From assembly GCF_000786215.1 (NCBI RefSeq), contig NZ_JROG01000009.1:62001-126000 (forward strand): 64,000 bases of DNA, given 5' to 3'. Shown here piece by piece: positions 49,026 to 58,687 of the stretch. How positions within the stretch are numbered: position 1 is the first letter of the stretch; the number at the start of each line of letters is the position of its first letter. The position numbers were made by a program, and so were the translations under genes. The notes under the pieces are model-generated. The model saw only the letters and a program-made list of their open reading frames with translations, did no database searches and had not been told where the DNA came from. Source of the stretch: Sphingomonas sp. 35-24ZXX. Lineage in GTDB: Bacteria > Pseudomonadota > Alphaproteobacteria > Sphingomonadales > Sphingomonadaceae.

Positions 49026-49952
49026 ATGACCCGTCATTTCCTGAACCTGTCCGATGCCGGACACGATGCCCTCGCCGCGATGCTTAATGATGCGATCGAC
49101 CGCAAGGCGGTGCGCCATGGCTGGCCCAGGGGCAAGGCCGATCCCGACGCCCCGCTGGAGGGGCACACGCTGGCCATGGTGTTCGAGAAGAACTCCACCC
49201 GCACCCGCGTGTCGTTCGACATGGCGATCCGTCAGCTCGGCGGCACCAGCCTGATCCTCGATGCGGGCAGCACGCAGCTGGGCCGCGGCGAGACGGTGGC
49301 GGATACCGCGCGCGTGCTCTCGCGCATGTGCGACGCGATCATGATCCGCACCGACGACCATGCCAAGATCGAGGAAATGGCGCATTTTGCGACCGTGCCG
49401 GTGATCAACGGGCTGACCGACTTGTCGCATCCGTGCCAGATCGTCGCCGACCTCTTGACGATCATCGAGCACCGCAAGGCGCTGCCCGGGCTGGTCGTCG
49501 CCTGGCTGGGCGATGGCAACAACGTGCTCAACTCGATCGTCGAGGCCGCAGGGCTGATGAAGTTTCATGTGCGCATCGGTTGCCCGCAAGGCTATGATCC
49601 CGATCCGGCGTTCGTCGCGGCCGCGCAGGCGGCAGGCGGCACGATCAGCTTCCACCGCGATGCTGCACAGGCGGCAGCGGGCGCGGACGTGATCGTCACC
49701 GACACCTGGATCTCGATGGGCCAGGCGCATGCCGAGGCCAAGCTTCAGGCGATGATGCCTTTCCAGGTCAACGAGGCGCTGATGGCGCTCGCCAAGCCCG
49801 ACGCGCTGTTCCTGCACTGCCTGCCCGCACACCGCGAGGAGGAAGTGACCGCGAGCGTGATCGACGGGCCGCAATCGGTGGTGTGGGACGAGGCGGAAAA
49901 CCGTCTGCATGCCCAGAAATCGGTCTTGCGCTGGGTGTTCGGCCAGATCTGA
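49026..49952 (+). CDS. argF: Ornithine carbamoyltransferase
   Basis: ArgF makes citrulline from ornithine and carbamoyl phosphate. Motifs: carbamoyl phosphate loop [16 protein letters not shown], and the ornithine/catalytic [15 protein letters not shown] precedes the ATG at 49026. 308 residues, normal size. Confidence 0.97.
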   Translation: MTRHFLNLSDAGHDALAAMLNDAIDRKAVRHGWPRGKADPDAPLEGHTLAMVFEKNSTRTRVSFDMAIRQLGGTSLILDAGSTQLGRGETVADTARVLSRMCDAIMIRTDDHAKIEEMAHFATVPVINGLTDLSHPCQIVADLLTIIEHRKALPGLVVAWLGDGNNVLNSIVEAAGLMKFHVRIGCPQGYDPDPAFVAAAQAAGGTISFHRDAAQAAAGADVIVTDTWISMGQAHAEAKLQAMMPFQVNEALMALAKPDALFLHCLPAHREEEVTASVIDGPQSVVWDEAENRLHAQKSVLRWVFGQI

Positions 49953-49974
49953 CACCCCACAACGACACGCACAT

Positions 49975-50009
49975 AAAAAGCCCCGGAGCTTCGCGCGCCG
50001 GGGCTTTTT
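49975..50009. terminator. Bidirectional terminator between argF and bamD
   Basis: A perfect 12-bp stem, AAAAAGCCCCGG with CCGGGGCTTTTT, and an 11-base loop, between the convergent argF and bamD genes. Confidence 0.93.
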
Positions 50010-50031
50010 CATGTCGTGCTGGCTGCACCGA

Positions 50032-50811
50032 TCAGCTGGCGATCAGATCGCTGTGCTTTTCGGTCAGCTCATAGGCCTTTTCGTACCAGTCCGAGCCGGG
50101 ATAGTTCGCGCCCAGCACCGCTGCGGACTTCTTGGCTTCGGCCGGAATGCCGAGAGCCAGATAGCATTCGGTGAGGCGATACAGCGCCTCGGCGGTGTGG
50201 CTGGTGGTCTGGAACTTGTCGACCACTTCGCGGAACCGCAGCGTGGCGGCCAGCCAGTTCGAGCTGCGCTGATAATAGCGGCCGATTTCCATTTCCTTGC
50301 CGGCGAGGTGATCGTTGACCAGATCGACCTTCAGCCGTGCATCGGCGGCATAGCGGGTGTTGGGATAGCGGCGCATCACTTCGCCCAGCGAAGCCAGCGC
50401 CTGCTGGGTGATCTTCTGGTCGCGGGTAACGTCGCTGATCTGCTCGTAATAATTGAGCGAAATCAGGTAATAGGCGTACGGCGCATCCTTGTTGCCCGGA
50501 TGGATCGCGAGGAAGCGCTGCGCCGACTGGATCGACTTGTTGTGATCCTTCGCCAGATAATAGCTGAACGCGCTCATCAGCTGCGCGCGGCGGGCCCAGG
50601 GCGAATAGGGGTGCTGGCGTTCGACCTCGTCGAACAGCTCGGCCGCGATCTTGTTCTGGCCGCGGTCGAGCCGGTCCTTCGCTGCCATATAGAGGGTGCT
50701 GACATCGCGCGCGATGTAGTTGGTGTTGACCTTGTCCTTGCCGCCTGCGCAGCCGGAGAGCACGGTCAGCGCAGCGGCGCTTGCCAGAGCCAGTTTGATC
50801 GCCTTGTTCAT
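50032..50811 (-). CDS. bamD: Outer-membrane assembly lipoprotein BamD
   Basis: BamD is the essential TPR lipoprotein of the BAM complex that inserts outer-membrane beta-barrels. Lipobox LTVLSGC (Cys21); five TPR-like helical repeats (AAELFDEVERQHPYSPWA, SIQSAQRFLAIHPGN, ALASLGEVMRRYPNTRYA). 259 residues, normal size. Confidence 0.95.
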   Translation of the reverse strand: MNKAIKLALASAAALTVLSGCAGGKDKVNTNYIARDVSTLYMAAKDRLDRGQNKIAAELFDEVERQHPYSPWARRAQLMSAFSYYLAKDHNKSIQSAQRFLAIHPGNKDAPYAYYLISLNYYEQISDVTRDQKITQQALASLGEVMRRYPNTRYAADARLKVDLVNDHLAGKEMEIGRYYQRSSNWLAATLRFREVVDKFQTTSHTAEALYRLTECYLALGIPAEAKKSAAVLGANYPGSDWYEKAYELTEKHSDLIAS

Positions 50812-50936
50812 GGCCGCAACCCTTATCGGCTAAGCACCCGTGCGCCAAGCGCAAATCAAGCGGGTTGGCGAGGATTCGCCGCAGGCCTGATCGGGTAGAT
50901 TTGGGCGGCTGTATCCGCGATGAACGACCGCGGCGA

Positions 50937-53006
50937 TCAGAAGCTGCCGTTGATGTCGAGGCTGACAACCGGCCCGAAAAAGCGGGTCCGGTCCTCGACA
51001 AAGGCCACCGGCCCGTTGCGCCTGGCGACATAGAAGGTGCGGCGGAACGCCTCGTTGGTGCCGATGATGTTGGACAGGCCCAGCCGCACGGTCATCCCGC
51101 GCACATTCTTGTTCTCGACGTAGAAGCCGAGGTCGCCACCCTCGATCGGGAACTCGGCGAGCTGGCTCAGCCGCACCTCGTCGGCCTGGCTGAAGTCGAA
51201 GTAATTGCCGCCCACCGCCCAGTCGCCGCCCGGGATGTCATAGCGCAGCTCCGCGCTGAACTCGTGGATCAGATCGCCCGAAATGCGGCGGCGGATGCCG
51301 GTGAGCGGGTCGGGCAGGCTGGACTTGCGATAGGTATAGGCGATGTCGAAGCGCACCCCGGTCCAGCCGATCACATCCATCTTGAAGGTGCTGTCGATCG
51401 AAAATCCCCAGATCGTCGCGCTGTCGATATTGCCCGGGGCCTCGCCGGTCGCGCCGATCGGCACCTGGTCGACGATGTCCTCGACGAAGTTGACGAACGC
51501 CTTGGCGTTGACCGAGCCCAGCGCCCCCAGGTTCTGCGTCGCCTGGAAATCGATGTTCCAGCCTTGCTGCGGGACCAGTTCGGGGTTGCCGCTGTTCTGG
51601 TTCTCCGCACCGAGATCGGCCGAGGCCACGAAATCGAAGAAGTTGAGCTGGCCGACATCGCGCTGCACGCGCAAGGAGAGGTCGAGCTTCTTCGTCGGCT
51701 TCCACGCCAGCGAGACGAAGCCCTTGGGGCGGATGAAGCTGCGCGTCAGGCCGCCCGCGCCGCTTTGCATGATCTGCGAATATTCCGCGCCGAGCGAGGT
51801 CTGCAGCGTCAGCCGCGACGACAGCGGGCGTCCGTAGCTCAGCCCGATTTCGGCGCGCTTCTCTTCGACCACGGCGTCCGATCCGGGCAGCGGCACCGCG
51901 ACGAACTGGCCCGTCGTGTCGAGCAGCTTGAGGTCGGCTGTGGTATCGAGCTTGTTGATCGCGCCTTCCAGGCTGAACTGCCAGTCGGCACTGCCTGCCT
52001 TCCAGCCATATTCGGCGCGCGCAATGGTTTCGGTCTCGTCGATCACCGTCGCCAGGCTGTTGCCTTCGCGCGGGCGGCGGTCCTCGAAGTCGAGGAAGAT
52101 GCGGGTGAAGAACGGGCTGTGCTCGAACCGGCGCAGCCCGATGAGCTTGAGGTTGCCGCCCCACAAGGGGAAGAGGTAATCCCCGCCGATCTCGTAATTA
52201 TACTCCTTCTCGGTCTCCAGATAGTCGCGGTCGCGCACGACTTCGCCATCCGAATCCTCGGTAATCCGGGTCCACGGGCGCTCGAACGAGAGGTTGAGAT
52301 TGCCGATCTGGCCGTTGTCGCCGGTGTACTTGATCCCGGCTGCAAGGCGCGGCTGGTCGCCATTGACGTACAGCTCCTCATAGCGCCGGTCGGTGACATT
52401 GCCGGCGGCGTCGAGCACGCGTTCGGTCCCCGCATTGCCGTTGCGGAAGCTGTCGTTGGAAAGGCTGAGCGTATAGGCGATCTTGCCGGCCTTGCCGCTG
52501 ATCGACACCTCGCCGTCGAGATATTGCGGATCGGTGCGGCGGAAGCGCACGCGCGGGCTCCAGCGGAACTGGCCGGTCAGCTGGTCGACCTTGCTGACGA
52601 TGTTGACCACCTGACCCGTCAGGCCGGGCAGGTTCAGCGTTGCGCCATCGATCAGTTCGATGCGGATGACATTGCCCGCGCCGATGCGGCCCAGCTCGGA
52701 GACGACATCGTTGCTCTTGCCCGAAAAGCGCTCGCCGTTGATCAGCACGTTGCTGCCGCCCTGGCCCAGGCCGCGACGGTCCTCGCCTTCGGCGATCGAG
52801 AAGCCGGGGATCTGGCGGACCATGTCGAGCGCGGTGCGTGGCGCGAAGCGATCGAAATAGTCGGGCGTGAAACTGCGCAGCGGCGTGGTGCTGGTCGCAG
52901 CCGCCGGGCTCGGGGCCGGGCTGGCAGGGGCATCCTGCGCCAGCGCGATGCCAGGCAGGGCGGCGATAGCCAGCGCCGCGGCAGAAACCAGATACCGGCT
53001 TTTCAC
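50937..53006 (-). CDS. TonB-dependent outer-membrane receptor
   Basis: A 689-residue receptor: signal peptide (YLVSAAALAIAALPGIALAQ), a Pro/Ala spacer, a plug domain (ALDMVRQIPGFSIAEGEDRR, GSNVLINGERFSGKSNDV, RIELIDGATLNLPGLTGQVV) and a C-terminal beta-barrel ending in Phe. The start is a GTG at 53006 behind AGGGG; the frame is open to 53399 without a signal. The ligand is unknown; no dedicated uptake genes are adjacent. Confidence 0.9.
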   Translation of the reverse strand: MKSRYLVSAAALAIAALPGIALAQDAPASPAPSPAAATSTTPLRSFTPDYFDRFAPRTALDMVRQIPGFSIAEGEDRRGLGQGGSNVLINGERFSGKSNDVVSELGRIGAGNVIRIELIDGATLNLPGLTGQVVNIVSKVDQLTGQFRWSPRVRFRRTDPQYLDGEVSISGKAGKIAYTLSLSNDSFRNGNAGTERVLDAAGNVTDRRYEELYVNGDQPRLAAGIKYTGDNGQIGNLNLSFERPWTRITEDSDGEVVRDRDYLETEKEYNYEIGGDYLFPLWGGNLKLIGLRRFEHSPFFTRIFLDFEDRRPREGNSLATVIDETETIARAEYGWKAGSADWQFSLEGAINKLDTTADLKLLDTTGQFVAVPLPGSDAVVEEKRAEIGLSYGRPLSSRLTLQTSLGAEYSQIMQSGAGGLTRSFIRPKGFVSLAWKPTKKLDLSLRVQRDVGQLNFFDFVASADLGAENQNSGNPELVPQQGWNIDFQATQNLGALGSVNAKAFVNFVEDIVDQVPIGATGEAPGNIDSATIWGFSIDSTFKMDVIGWTGVRFDIAYTYRKSSLPDPLTGIRRRISGDLIHEFSAELRYDIPGGDWAVGGNYFDFSQADEVRLSQLAEFPIEGGDLGFYVENKNVRGMTVRLGLSNIIGTNEAFRRTFYVARRNGPVAFVEDRTRFFGPVVSLDINGSF

Positions 53007-53226
53007 GAAATTTCCCCTGCATTTTTCGGAGGCGGCCCGGCTGCCGGGGCGATCAACTACATCCGTAGTCGCCCTGTGCCGCCACCGTGCCGCGATGGCG
53101 CATCGGCTTCGACCGGCGCACCTTGGTGTTCGACGAAACGCAATTGGCCGGCGCAAGTGATCAATCCCGTTTACCGTTGCCATGAGGCCGGTTAAGACCA
53201 TCGTCTCTGGGGGGAAGGACCGCACC

Positions 53227-53802
53227 ATGGACCCGCACGACATCATCGAACACCGCCCGATCGAGGCCCGCTCTGGCGTGCGCCGGATGGAGGGGCTGCC
53301 GCGGATCGAGTTCCGCTCGTCGACCTTCGCCTTTCTGCTGCAATCGGGCACGGGCTGGCTGATCCTCGCAGGCGCGCTCGCCGTGCTGGCGGGTGGCATC
53401 TACGCTGGCTATGGCTGGCAGACCGCCGCCGTGCTGGCGGTGGTGCTGGGGGCGTACATCGCCTGGACGCACATCGAAAACCGGACCAGCCTGTTCTGGA
53501 TCGACGACCAGCGGCTGTTCATGCGGCGCGGCATCCTGATGCGCAGCGAGGAAGAGATCGAGCTCTATCGGATCAAGGACGTGAAGGTCTCGTTCTCGAT
53601 CATCCAGCAGATGTTCGACAACGGCACCATCCAGATTTCATCCTCCGATTCGAGTGGCCGGCTGGCGTCTGCCGCGCCGCATCCGCGCACGATGATCGAG
53701 GTGACCAACGTGCGCGACGCACGCGCGATCCGCGCCGAACTGCGCGACCGGGTCGAGGCGATCCGGCAACGGCGCGGCGTGCGCGAACTTGATATCGGTT
53801 GA
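53227..53802 (+). CDS. PH-domain membrane protein
   Basis: A 191-residue protein with two hydrophobic segments (LILAGALAVLAGGIYAGYGW, AAVLAVVLGAYIAW) and a bacterial PH domain (LFWIDDQRLFMRRGILMRSEEEIELYRIKDVKV). The ATG at 53227 follows GGGGGGAAGGA. It precedes the peptidase gene by 12 bp; the two are likely co-transcribed. Function unknown. Confidence 0.82.
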   Translation: MDPHDIIEHRPIEARSGVRRMEGLPRIEFRSSTFAFLLQSGTGWLILAGALAVLAGGIYAGYGWQTAAVLAVVLGAYIAWTHIENRTSLFWIDDQRLFMRRGILMRSEEEIELYRIKDVKVSFSIIQQMFDNGTIQISSSDSSGRLASAAPHPRTMIEVTNVRDARAIRAELRDRVEAIRQRRGVRELDIG

Positions 53803-53814
53803 CAGGGAAACACC

Positions 53815-55128
53815 ATGACATTGAAGACGTTCGGCCTCGCTGCCGCCACCGCATTGCTGGCCTTTGCCGCTCCTGCGCATGCCAAGCTCTCTTCGCAGGA
53901 AGCCAGAATGGTCGAGGCGGTGGACAAGGGCCATGACCGCTGGATCAGCGTGCTCGAGGCGATCACGCTGCAGAACAGCGGCAGCCGCAACTTGGCCGGC
54001 GTCAGACAAGTCGGCGACATGGTCACGCCCGAGCTCGAGAAGCTGGGCTTCAAGGTCGAGTGGGTTGATCAGAGCGCGGCCAAGCGTTCGGGCCACCTGA
54101 TCGCCACGCGCACCGGGCGGCCGGGCAGCACCAAGATGCTGCTGATCGGCCATCTCGACACCGTGTTCGAGCCCGATTCCCCGTTCCAGGGGGTCAAGCG
54201 GCTCAATGAAACGACGCTCGAAGGCCCGGGGATCGAGGACAACAAGGGCGGGGTCATCACCATGTTCGCCGCGCTGGAAGCGATGCAGGCGGCGGGTACG
54301 CTGTCGGCGGCGACGATCACCATCGTGCTGACCGGAGACGAGGAAGACGCGGGCGACCCGATCGACATCGCGCGCGCCGACCTGATCAAATGGGGCCAAT
54401 GGGCCGATGTCGCGCTCGATTTCGAAGGGCTGAGCCAGGTCGACGGCAAGGACATGGGCTCGATCGCGCGGCGCTCATCCTACAGCTGGCAGGTCAACGC
54501 AACCGGCAAGGAAGGGCACAGCTCGGGCATCTTCTCGGCCAGCGCGGGCCATGGCGCGATCTACGAACTCGCGCGGATCATCGACCAGTTCCATGACGAG
54601 CTGCCCGAGGACAAGCTGACCTTCAACGTCGGCCTGATCGCGGGCGGATCGGTGGCGCAGCTTGATGCCGACCTCGTCCGCGCGCAGGCGGCGGGCAAGA
54701 CCAACATCATCCCCGCGCTCGCGGTGGCGCGCGGCGATTTCCGCACCTTGAGCGACGAACAGTCCGAACGCGTGAAGGCCAAGATGCAGGCGATCGTTGC
54801 CCAGCATCTACCCGGCACCAGCGCCGAGATCATCTTCGAACAGGGCTATCCCCCGATGGCCCCGACCGAAGGCAATCGCGGCCTGCTGCGCAAGCTCAAC
54901 GTCATCAACGCGGACCTGGGCCTCGAGCAGATGGCCGAGCTCGATCCCTTGAAGCGCGGCGCAGGCGATATCTCGTTCGTCGCGCGCTATGTCGACGGGC
55001 TGGTCGGCATGGGGCCGGCGGGCGACGGCGCGCATGCACCCGGCGAAACGGTGGATCTGCCGAGCATCAAGCGCCAGGCGAAAAGGGCGGCGATCTTGAT
55101 GAGCCGGTTGGCGATGGAAAAGCGGTGA
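53815..55128 (+). CDS. Exported M20-family metallopeptidase
   Basis: A zinc carboxypeptidase of the glutamate carboxypeptidase/CPG2 group, 437 residues, with a signal peptide (LAAATALLAFAAPAHAK). Metal and catalytic motifs: LLIGHLDTVFEP, GPGIEDNKGGVI, VLTGDEEDAGDP. Dimerisation domain follows. Substrate not predictable. Confidence 0.92.
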   Translation: MTLKTFGLAAATALLAFAAPAHAKLSSQEARMVEAVDKGHDRWISVLEAITLQNSGSRNLAGVRQVGDMVTPELEKLGFKVEWVDQSAAKRSGHLIATRTGRPGSTKMLLIGHLDTVFEPDSPFQGVKRLNETTLEGPGIEDNKGGVITMFAALEAMQAAGTLSAATITIVLTGDEEDAGDPIDIARADLIKWGQWADVALDFEGLSQVDGKDMGSIARRSSYSWQVNATGKEGHSSGIFSASAGHGAIYELARIIDQFHDELPEDKLTFNVGLIAGGSVAQLDADLVRAQAAGKTNIIPALAVARGDFRTLSDEQSERVKAKMQAIVAQHLPGTSAEIIFEQGYPPMAPTEGNRGLLRKLNVINADLGLEQMAELDPLKRGAGDISFVARYVDGLVGMGPAGDGAHAPGETVDLPSIKRQAKRAAILMSRLAMEKR

Positions 55129-55881
55129 GGGGTTGGGCTTGCTGCTCAAAACAGCAGATTAAATCCCGTTGCTGAAATCAGCACCAATCCCGCTCAGCCT
55201 GAGCCTGTCGAAGGCCCCGCTATACGGTTGGCGTGGGCGCGGGTCCTCCGACTGCGCGAGTTGAAGCCCGCGGCTCAGAGCCTGCCCTGACCTCGTTTCA
55301 GGGATGAGCGGCGGTGGTTAGGGATGCCGATCTGCCGCTTGCCTGCGAAGACAGGCATCCATCTTCTGCCTATGCACCTCAAACGGCAGCAAGAAGATGG
55401 GCCCCCTGCCTGTGCAGGGGGCCAACTGAGGTGGCTGGGGAGTGGAGGCGTTGCGGCAAACATCTTCGCGGGCTTCGCGTGAACCGAATTTTTTTCACGT
55501 GAAGACGCGAAGGCGCAAAGGGATGTGGCAGGGGATCGCGGCCCTTCATGACCAGGGGTGACTTGGCTAGCCGAAAGGGCAGCGCGTACGTCCCTCGACT
55601 TCGCTCGGGACAAACGGATGGGGTGCGGTGCGCCTCAACCTCTCCGCGTTCTCGAGCGAAGTCGAGGGACGTACGCGCCCAGCTATCCGGGTGGTCGGGA
55701 TTAGTGGAAGCCGGACGCCCCAATTGCTAGCGGGCAACGAACGGGCGGGACATCCGGCTTCCAGAGCAGGGTTAACCCACGCTTCACCGATTCGCTGTGA
55801 CGCAGTTCACACCTGATTCAGCTTCAGGCGCATAGCCCAGCCGTGCTTTTTTGTCGACGAACCGTGAAGGACCCGACTCGC
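55129..55881. other. Repeat-rich intergenic region without a convincing gene
   Basis: About 750 bp between the peptidase gene and creD. It contains a 'CAGCCTGAGCCTGTCGAAGG' repeat (about 55196-55216), a perfect hairpin with 9-bp arms at 55400-55423 (GGCCCCCTG/CAGGGGGCC), and inverted copies of the bchD-type repeat at 55586-55676. The short open frames here mainly translate these repeats. I see no RNA gene. The creD promoter is presumably in the last 100 bp. Confidence 0.7.
55586..55676. repeat. Inverted pair of bchD-type repeat arms
   Basis: Arms at 55586-55612 and 55651-55676 carry the CCCTCGACTTCGCTCGGGA core and its complement, but face the opposite way from the copies in bchD and at 28924, and have an unrelated 38-base spacer. 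Confidence 0.8.
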
Positions 55882-57231
55882 ATGGCCAAGGAACGCAGCC
55901 CCGGCTTCAAGCTGGGCATGACCGTGCTGATCGGCGCCTTGCTCGCGATCCCCCTGTTCATGGTCTACGCGCTGGTCTGGGACCGGCAGAGCCAGTCGGA
56001 AACCGCGCGCGCCAGCGTCGCCGAGGGCTGGGGCGGGCCGCAGATGCTGGCGGGACCGGTGATGGTCATCCCATATCGCCAGCAGTCGGTCGAGACGGTG
56101 ACCGAAAACGGCAAGGCCAGCACGCGCGCCGTGACCGTGGAGCGAGAGCTGTTCCTGGCGCCGGTTACCAACACCGCCAGGGTCGAGGTCGAGCCCGAGC
56201 GGCGGACCAAGTCGATCTACGAGACCGTGGTCTATGAGGCGCGGGTCAAGGGCAGTGCGCGCTTTGCGCTCCCCGCCGACCTCGCCCGCTTCGGGGTGAA
56301 GCCCGAGGAGCTGCTGCTCGACCGCGCCGAAATCCGCGTTGGTATCTCCGATGCGCGCGGGCTGCTTGCCGACAATGGCATCAGCGTTGGCGGCCAGCCG
56401 CTGCCGCTGCGTCCCGGCAAGGGGCTGGGCGCGACCAACGGGTCGGGCTTCTTCGCCTTTGCCGACTGGTCCGCTGGCGGCGGCGCGCCGCTCGATGTTG
56501 CCTATCGCTTCGGTGTGCGCGGCAATGGTCAGCTCACCCTGATTCCGGATGCCGAATCGACCGACTGGACGGTGAGCTCGCACTGGCCGCACCCCAGCTT
56601 TGCCGGGCAGTTCCTGCCCAACAGCCGATCGGTGACCGACAAGGGCTTCACCGCGCGCTACAAGATCAGCAACCTCGCATTGGGCCGCGCGATCGTGCAG
56701 TTGCCGCAGCCCGGCGAGCAAATCGGCCAGGGTGCGCAAAGCGCACAGATCGATCTGATCGAACCGGTCAACCTCTACAGCCAGGTCGACCGCGCGGTGA
56801 AATATGGCTTCCTGTTCATCGGCTTCACCTTCCTCGCGTTCCTGATGTTCGACATCATCGCAGGCGCGCGGGTCGCGGCGGCGGAATATCTGCTGACCGG
56901 CGCAGGGCTGATCCTGTTCTTCGTGCTGCTGCTCGCCTTTGCCGAGATCATCGGCTTTACGCTCGCCTATCTGCTGGCGTCGGCGGCGATCATCGGGCTG
57001 ATCAGCACCTATAGCGCCGCCGTGCTGGGCAGTGCGAAGCGCGCAGGCTTCATCGCCGGGCTGCTGCTGGGTCTGTATGCGCTGCTGTACGTGCTGCTCA
57101 ACCTCGAGGCCTATTCGCTGATCATCGGATCGGTGCTGCTGTTCGTGGCGCTGGCGGCGGTGATGTATGTGACGCGGCGGGTCGACTGGTCGGGCCTTGG
57201 CAAGCGCGAGGAGGCTGCCGGGGCCGCTTAA
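55882..57231 (+). CDS. creD: CreD-family inner-membrane protein
   Basis: A 449-residue protein with one N-terminal helix (MTVLIGALLAIPLFMVYALV), a large periplasmic domain of about 270 residues, and five or six C-terminal helices. The order and YRQQSVETVTENGK, DLIEPVNLYSQVDRAVKYG and GFTFLAFLMFDI segments fit CreD (cell envelope integrity). ATG at 55882 chosen over 55843. No creB/creC is nearby. Confidence 0.9.
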   Translation: MAKERSPGFKLGMTVLIGALLAIPLFMVYALVWDRQSQSETARASVAEGWGGPQMLAGPVMVIPYRQQSVETVTENGKASTRAVTVERELFLAPVTNTARVEVEPERRTKSIYETVVYEARVKGSARFALPADLARFGVKPEELLLDRAEIRVGISDARGLLADNGISVGGQPLPLRPGKGLGATNGSGFFAFADWSAGGGAPLDVAYRFGVRGNGQLTLIPDAESTDWTVSSHWPHPSFAGQFLPNSRSVTDKGFTARYKISNLALGRAIVQLPQPGEQIGQGAQSAQIDLIEPVNLYSQVDRAVKYGFLFIGFTFLAFLMFDIIAGARVAAAEYLLTGAGLILFFVLLLAFAEIIGFTLAYLLASAAIIGLISTYSAAVLGSAKRAGFIAGLLLGLYALLYVLLNLEAYSLIIGSVLLFVALAAVMYVTRRVDWSGLGKREEAAGAA

Positions 57232-57292
57232 CGCTTGCCGGGCGCGTAAAGCTGTCCATACTGCATCCCAACGATAAGATGAGGATGCCGTC

Positions 57293-58579
57293 ATGGATTT
57301 CACGCTGCCGGCGGAGCTGACCGCCTATCTGGCCGAGCTCGATGCGTTCATCGAACGCGAGATCAAGCCGCTCGAGCAGGCGGACGACAACATCCGCTTT
57401 TTCGACCATCGCCGCGAATGGGCGCGGACCGATTTCGACAACGGCGGGCTTCCGCGGCACGATTGGGAAGAGCTTCTGCGCGAGGCGCAGCGCCGTGCCG
57501 ATGCCGCCGGCCACTGGCGGTTCTCTGCGCCAAAGAAGTACGGCGGCAAGGATGGCTCCAACCTTTGGATGGCGGTGATCCGCGAGCATTTCGCCGCCAA
57601 GGGCCTGGGGCTGCACAATGACCTGCAGAACGAGCATTCGATCGTCGGCAATTTCCCGTTCGTCGCGATGTTCGAGGAGTTCGGCACCGAGGAGCAGAAG
57701 CAGGAGTTCATCCTGGGCGGCTTCGATCGCAAGCGCATCACCGCCTTTGGCCTCACCGAACCCGATCACGGATCGGACGCGACGCATATGGAAACCCGCG
57801 CGGTTCGCGAGACGCGCGATGGGGTGCCCGGCTGGCGGATCGATGGCGAGAAGATGTGGATCACTGGCATGCATGTCGCGACGCACTGCGCCTTGTTCGT
57901 GCGCACCGGCGGCGCGGATGGCGATGCCAAGGGCATCACCTGCCTGCTGGTGCCCACCGATACGCCGGGCCTGAAGATCGAGGAGTACATGTGGACCTTC
58001 AACATGCCCACCGATCACCCGCGGCTGTCGTTCACCAACGTCTGGGTGCCAGAAAGCGCGATGCTGGGCGAGGAAGGGCGCGGCCTCGCGCTGGCGCAGA
58101 GCTTTGTCCACCAGAACCGCATCCGCCAGGCGGCATCGTCACTTGGAGCAGCGGTGTTCTGCATCGAGGAAAGCGTGAAATACGCCAGGCAGCGCAAGCC
58201 TTTCGGCAGGCCGCTCGCTGAGAACCAGGGCATCCAGTTCCCGCTGGTGGAGTTGGCGACGCAGGCCGAGATGCTGCGCTGGATGATCTACAAGACCGCC
58301 TGGGACATGGATCGCCTGCCGCACAAGGCGATCGAGCGCGAGATCTCGGACAAGGTCAGCATGTGCAATTACTGGGCGAACCGGCTGTGCTGCGAGGCGG
58401 CCGATCGCGCGATGCAGGTGCACGGCGGCATCGGCTATTCGCGCCACACCCCGTTCGAACACATCTATCGCCACCACCGTCGCTACCGCATCACCGAAGG
58501 ATCCGAAGAGATCCAGATGCGCAAGGTCGGGGCGTATCTCTTCGGCTATCTGGGGCCGCGGCGGGGGAGTTTCGATTGA
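57293..58579 (+). CDS. Acyl-CoA dehydrogenase
   Basis: A 428-residue flavoenzyme of the acyl-CoA dehydrogenase superfamily: FGLTEPDHGSDATHMETRA and GEKMWITGMH in the FAD/substrate region, NRIRQAASSLGAA, and the C-terminal QVHGGIGYSRHTPFEHIYRHHR. GAGGA before the ATG. Substrate chain length is unclear. A strong hairpin follows its stop. Confidence 0.92.
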   Translation: MDFTLPAELTAYLAELDAFIEREIKPLEQADDNIRFFDHRREWARTDFDNGGLPRHDWEELLREAQRRADAAGHWRFSAPKKYGGKDGSNLWMAVIREHFAAKGLGLHNDLQNEHSIVGNFPFVAMFEEFGTEEQKQEFILGGFDRKRITAFGLTEPDHGSDATHMETRAVRETRDGVPGWRIDGEKMWITGMHVATHCALFVRTGGADGDAKGITCLLVPTDTPGLKIEEYMWTFNMPTDHPRLSFTNVWVPESAMLGEEGRGLALAQSFVHQNRIRQAASSLGAAVFCIEESVKYARQRKPFGRPLAENQGIQFPLVELATQAEMLRWMIYKTAWDMDRLPHKAIEREISDKVSMCNYWANRLCCEAADRAMQVHGGIGYSRHTPFEHIYRHHRRYRITEGSEEIQMRKVGAYLFGYLGPRRGSFD

Positions 58580-58586
58580 AGGTTTG

Positions 58587-58619
58587 AAATCCTCCCCGAG
58601 GCAAGCTCGGGGAGGATTT
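58587..58619. terminator. Hairpin terminator after the acyl-CoA dehydrogenase gene
   Basis: A perfect 14-bp stem (AAATCCTCCCCGAG/CTCGGGGAGGATTT) with a five-base loop. It isolates the bch operon from the upstream gene. The T-run is short. Confidence 0.75.
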
Positions 58620-58627
58620 GGCCAGAC

Positions 58628-58645
58628 TGTCAACTTTTCCTGACA
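58628..58645. promoter_or_regulatory. PpsR/CrtJ-type site before bchI
   Basis: TGTC-N10-GACA, the full palindromic form of the TGT-N12-ACA consensus for the redox/light repressor PpsR (CrtJ). It is 43 bp upstream of the bchI start, where it can block the promoter. Confidence 0.8.
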
Positions 58646-58687
58646 CCCCCGCTTGTCGCGGCGGTTCAATCTGTTAGACCTATCGCC

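Noticed and set aside
55275-55613. A possible 112-codon minus-strand gene in the repeat-rich gap
   Set aside because: Its sequence is mostly translated repeat arms, with no ribosome site or domain.
55129-55881. A structured RNA gene in the long intergenic region
   Set aside because: The hairpins present are explained by interspersed repeats; no known RNA fold was recognised.
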